Assembly: GCA_011046015.1 (NCBI GenBank)
Contig: DSBO01000222.1
Coordinates: 1 to 6,836 of the forward strand
DNA: 6,836 bases
Direction: 5' to 3'
DNA from: Thioalkalivibrio sp.
Lineage (GTDB): Bacteria > Pseudomonadota > Gammaproteobacteria > SpSt-1174
The notes beneath the pieces were generated by a model that worked only from the letters and a program-made list of their open reading frames with translations, did no database searches and was not told the origin of the DNA. A program made the translations under genes and the position numbers. Positions 6,350 through 6,836 of the stretch are shown piece after piece. The stretch's first letter is position 1, and every line of letters starts with the position of its first letter.

Positions 6350-6622
6350 ATGGCGGCGATTGTCTATCAGCTTTTCAACGTATACCTGATTGGTCTGATC
6401 GTGTACGCGGTCGCCTCGTGGATTCAGCACCCGCAGGCCCGCGCCCTGCACGATTGGCTGGGACGCTTCTACGAGCCGGTGCTGGCGCCCATTCGGCAGA
6501 TCCTGCACCCGAAGCGTTTTGGGGAGAGTCGGGCGGCCTTCGACTTCGCACCGCTTGTCCTGTTCCTCGTCGTGGTGCTTGTGCGCAACGTGCTCGTCGG
6601 GGTCCTCGGGGGGCCACGGTGA
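6350..6622 (+). CDS. YggT-family small membrane protein
   Basis: This 90-residue integral membrane protein has the single-unit YggT layout: a transmembrane helix at about 4-24, a cytoplasmic-looking loop with E-P-V-L-A-P-I-R-Q (42-50), and after F-D-F-A-P-L-V (64-70) a second helix to about residue 86. The P-I-R and D-x-x-P-L-V motifs are the family's conserved features, and the length is normal for the one-unit form. In other bacteria YggT proteins are linked to envelope or cell-division functions and often sit near segregation or division genes; the molecular role is not settled. The ATG is 5 bases after the beta-helix stop and no clear ribosome binding site precedes it, so translation probably depends on reinitiation from the upstream gene. 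The stop codon lies inside a hairpin stem. Confidence 0.9.
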   Translation: MAAIVYQLFNVYLIGLIVYAVASWIQHPQARALHDWLGRFYEPVLAPIRQILHPKRFGESRAAFDFAPLVLFLVVVLVRNVLVGVLGGPR

Positions 6623-6640
6623 GCCGGCCAGGCTTCACCG
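6617..6640. terminator. Hairpin at the convergent YggT/ParA-like junction
   Basis: CGGTGAGCC (6617-6625) pairs with GGC-T-TCACCG (6631-6640), a 9-bp stem with one bulged T and a 5-base loop. It encloses the YggT stop codon (6620-6622) and lies between the two convergent genes, where a two-way terminator is expected. Neither side has a T-run, so termination may need Rho or the structure may only protect the 3' end. Confidence 0.4.
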
Positions 6641-6662
6641 GGTCCTTGCGCAGGTGCCGGGG

Positions 6663-6836
6663 CTACGGCGCGGCAGCCTCGAGTTCATCGTACAGCGCCT
6701 CGTATTGGCGCGTCAGCTTGTGACTTGGCGCGAAGTGGACCAACGGCGTGCCGCTCTCGTGCGATTCGCGCATCTTCACCGAGGACGACAGCAGCGTGTC
6801 GAACACTCGCAGGCCGTCTCCACGCAGATCGTCGAC
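6663..6836 (-). CDS. ParA-like partitioning ATPase, C-terminal fragment
   Basis: The frame enters from the right window edge and ends at TAG (6665-6663), giving the last 57 residues of a protein whose start lies outside. The fragment reads V-F-D-T-L-L-S-S-S-V-K-M-R-E-S (11-25), then G-T-P-L-V (29-33) and a final helix Q-Y-E-A-L-Y-D-E-L. This matches the end of ParA/Soj-type P-loop ATPases, where an 'F-x-T-x-I-x-x-x-V-x-L-x-E-A' strand and helix are followed by 'G-x-P-I/V' and a last helix with conserved Tyr and Leu. The Walker A region that would prove ATPase type is not in the window, so a MinD-like or other ParA relative is possible. No ParB-like gene is visible on this side. It converges on the YggT gene. 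Confidence 0.82.
   Translation of the reverse strand, partial: VDDLRGDGLRVFDTLLSSSVKMRESHESGTPLVHFAPSHKLTRQYEALYDELEAAAP

Noticed and set aside
1..6836. CRISPR array, tRNA, rRNA, insertion sequence, toxin-antitoxin or phage signature
   Set aside because: I saw no regularly spaced repeats, cloverleaf, terminal inverted repeats or transposase, toxin or phage motifs on either strand.

Overview
The window is a GC-rich bacterial chromosomal segment. The organism is most likely from the PVC superphylum or a neighbour such as Planctomycetota, Lentisphaerota or Candidatus Hydrogenedentota. This is inferred from gene style only: a Tat-exported Gfo/Idh/MocA oxidoreductase, an exported HEAT-repeat protein with the 'ADMARYALEPIPG' type of repeat, and a secreted pectate-lyase-superfamily beta-helix protein. 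There is no rRNA, tRNA or other phylogenetic marker in the window. I see no transposase, integrase, CRISPR array or RNA gene.

Layout. The left third (1-2420) is transcribed leftward. A Tat-signal oxidoreductase (2420 to 1080) comes first, followed by an exported HEAT-repeat protein (946 to 1) that runs off the left edge. A 333-base divergent intergenic region (2421-2753) carries an operator-like group of three alternating half-sites flanked by weak promoter candidates. From 2754 to 6622 five genes read rightward: two tandem paralogous alpha/beta hydrolases (2754-3665 and 3749-4639), a small unrecognised protein (4694-5047), a secreted beta-helix protein (5061-6344) and a YggT-family membrane protein (6350-6622). 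A convergent leftward gene enters from the right edge (6836 to 6663) and encodes the C-terminus of a ParA-like ATPase.

How the genes may work together. The exported oxidoreductase, the HEAT protein, the hydrolases and the beta-helix protein fit a loose carbohydrate or organic-polymer utilisation neighbourhood, but no substrate can be read from the sequence. The two hydrolases are a clear local duplication, and both keep an intact Ser-Asp-His triad. The last three rightward genes are packed tightly (13-base and 5-base gaps) and look like one transcription unit, although their predicted compartments differ (cytoplasm, exported, membrane). YggT next to a ParA-like gene suggests the right end moves into housekeeping envelope and segregation genes.

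I found no convincing new defence, mobile or RNA-based system. The best leads are the hydrolase duplication, the operator-like sequence in the divergent region, the small unrecognised protein tied to the beta-helix gene, and the exported oxidoreductase/HEAT pair.
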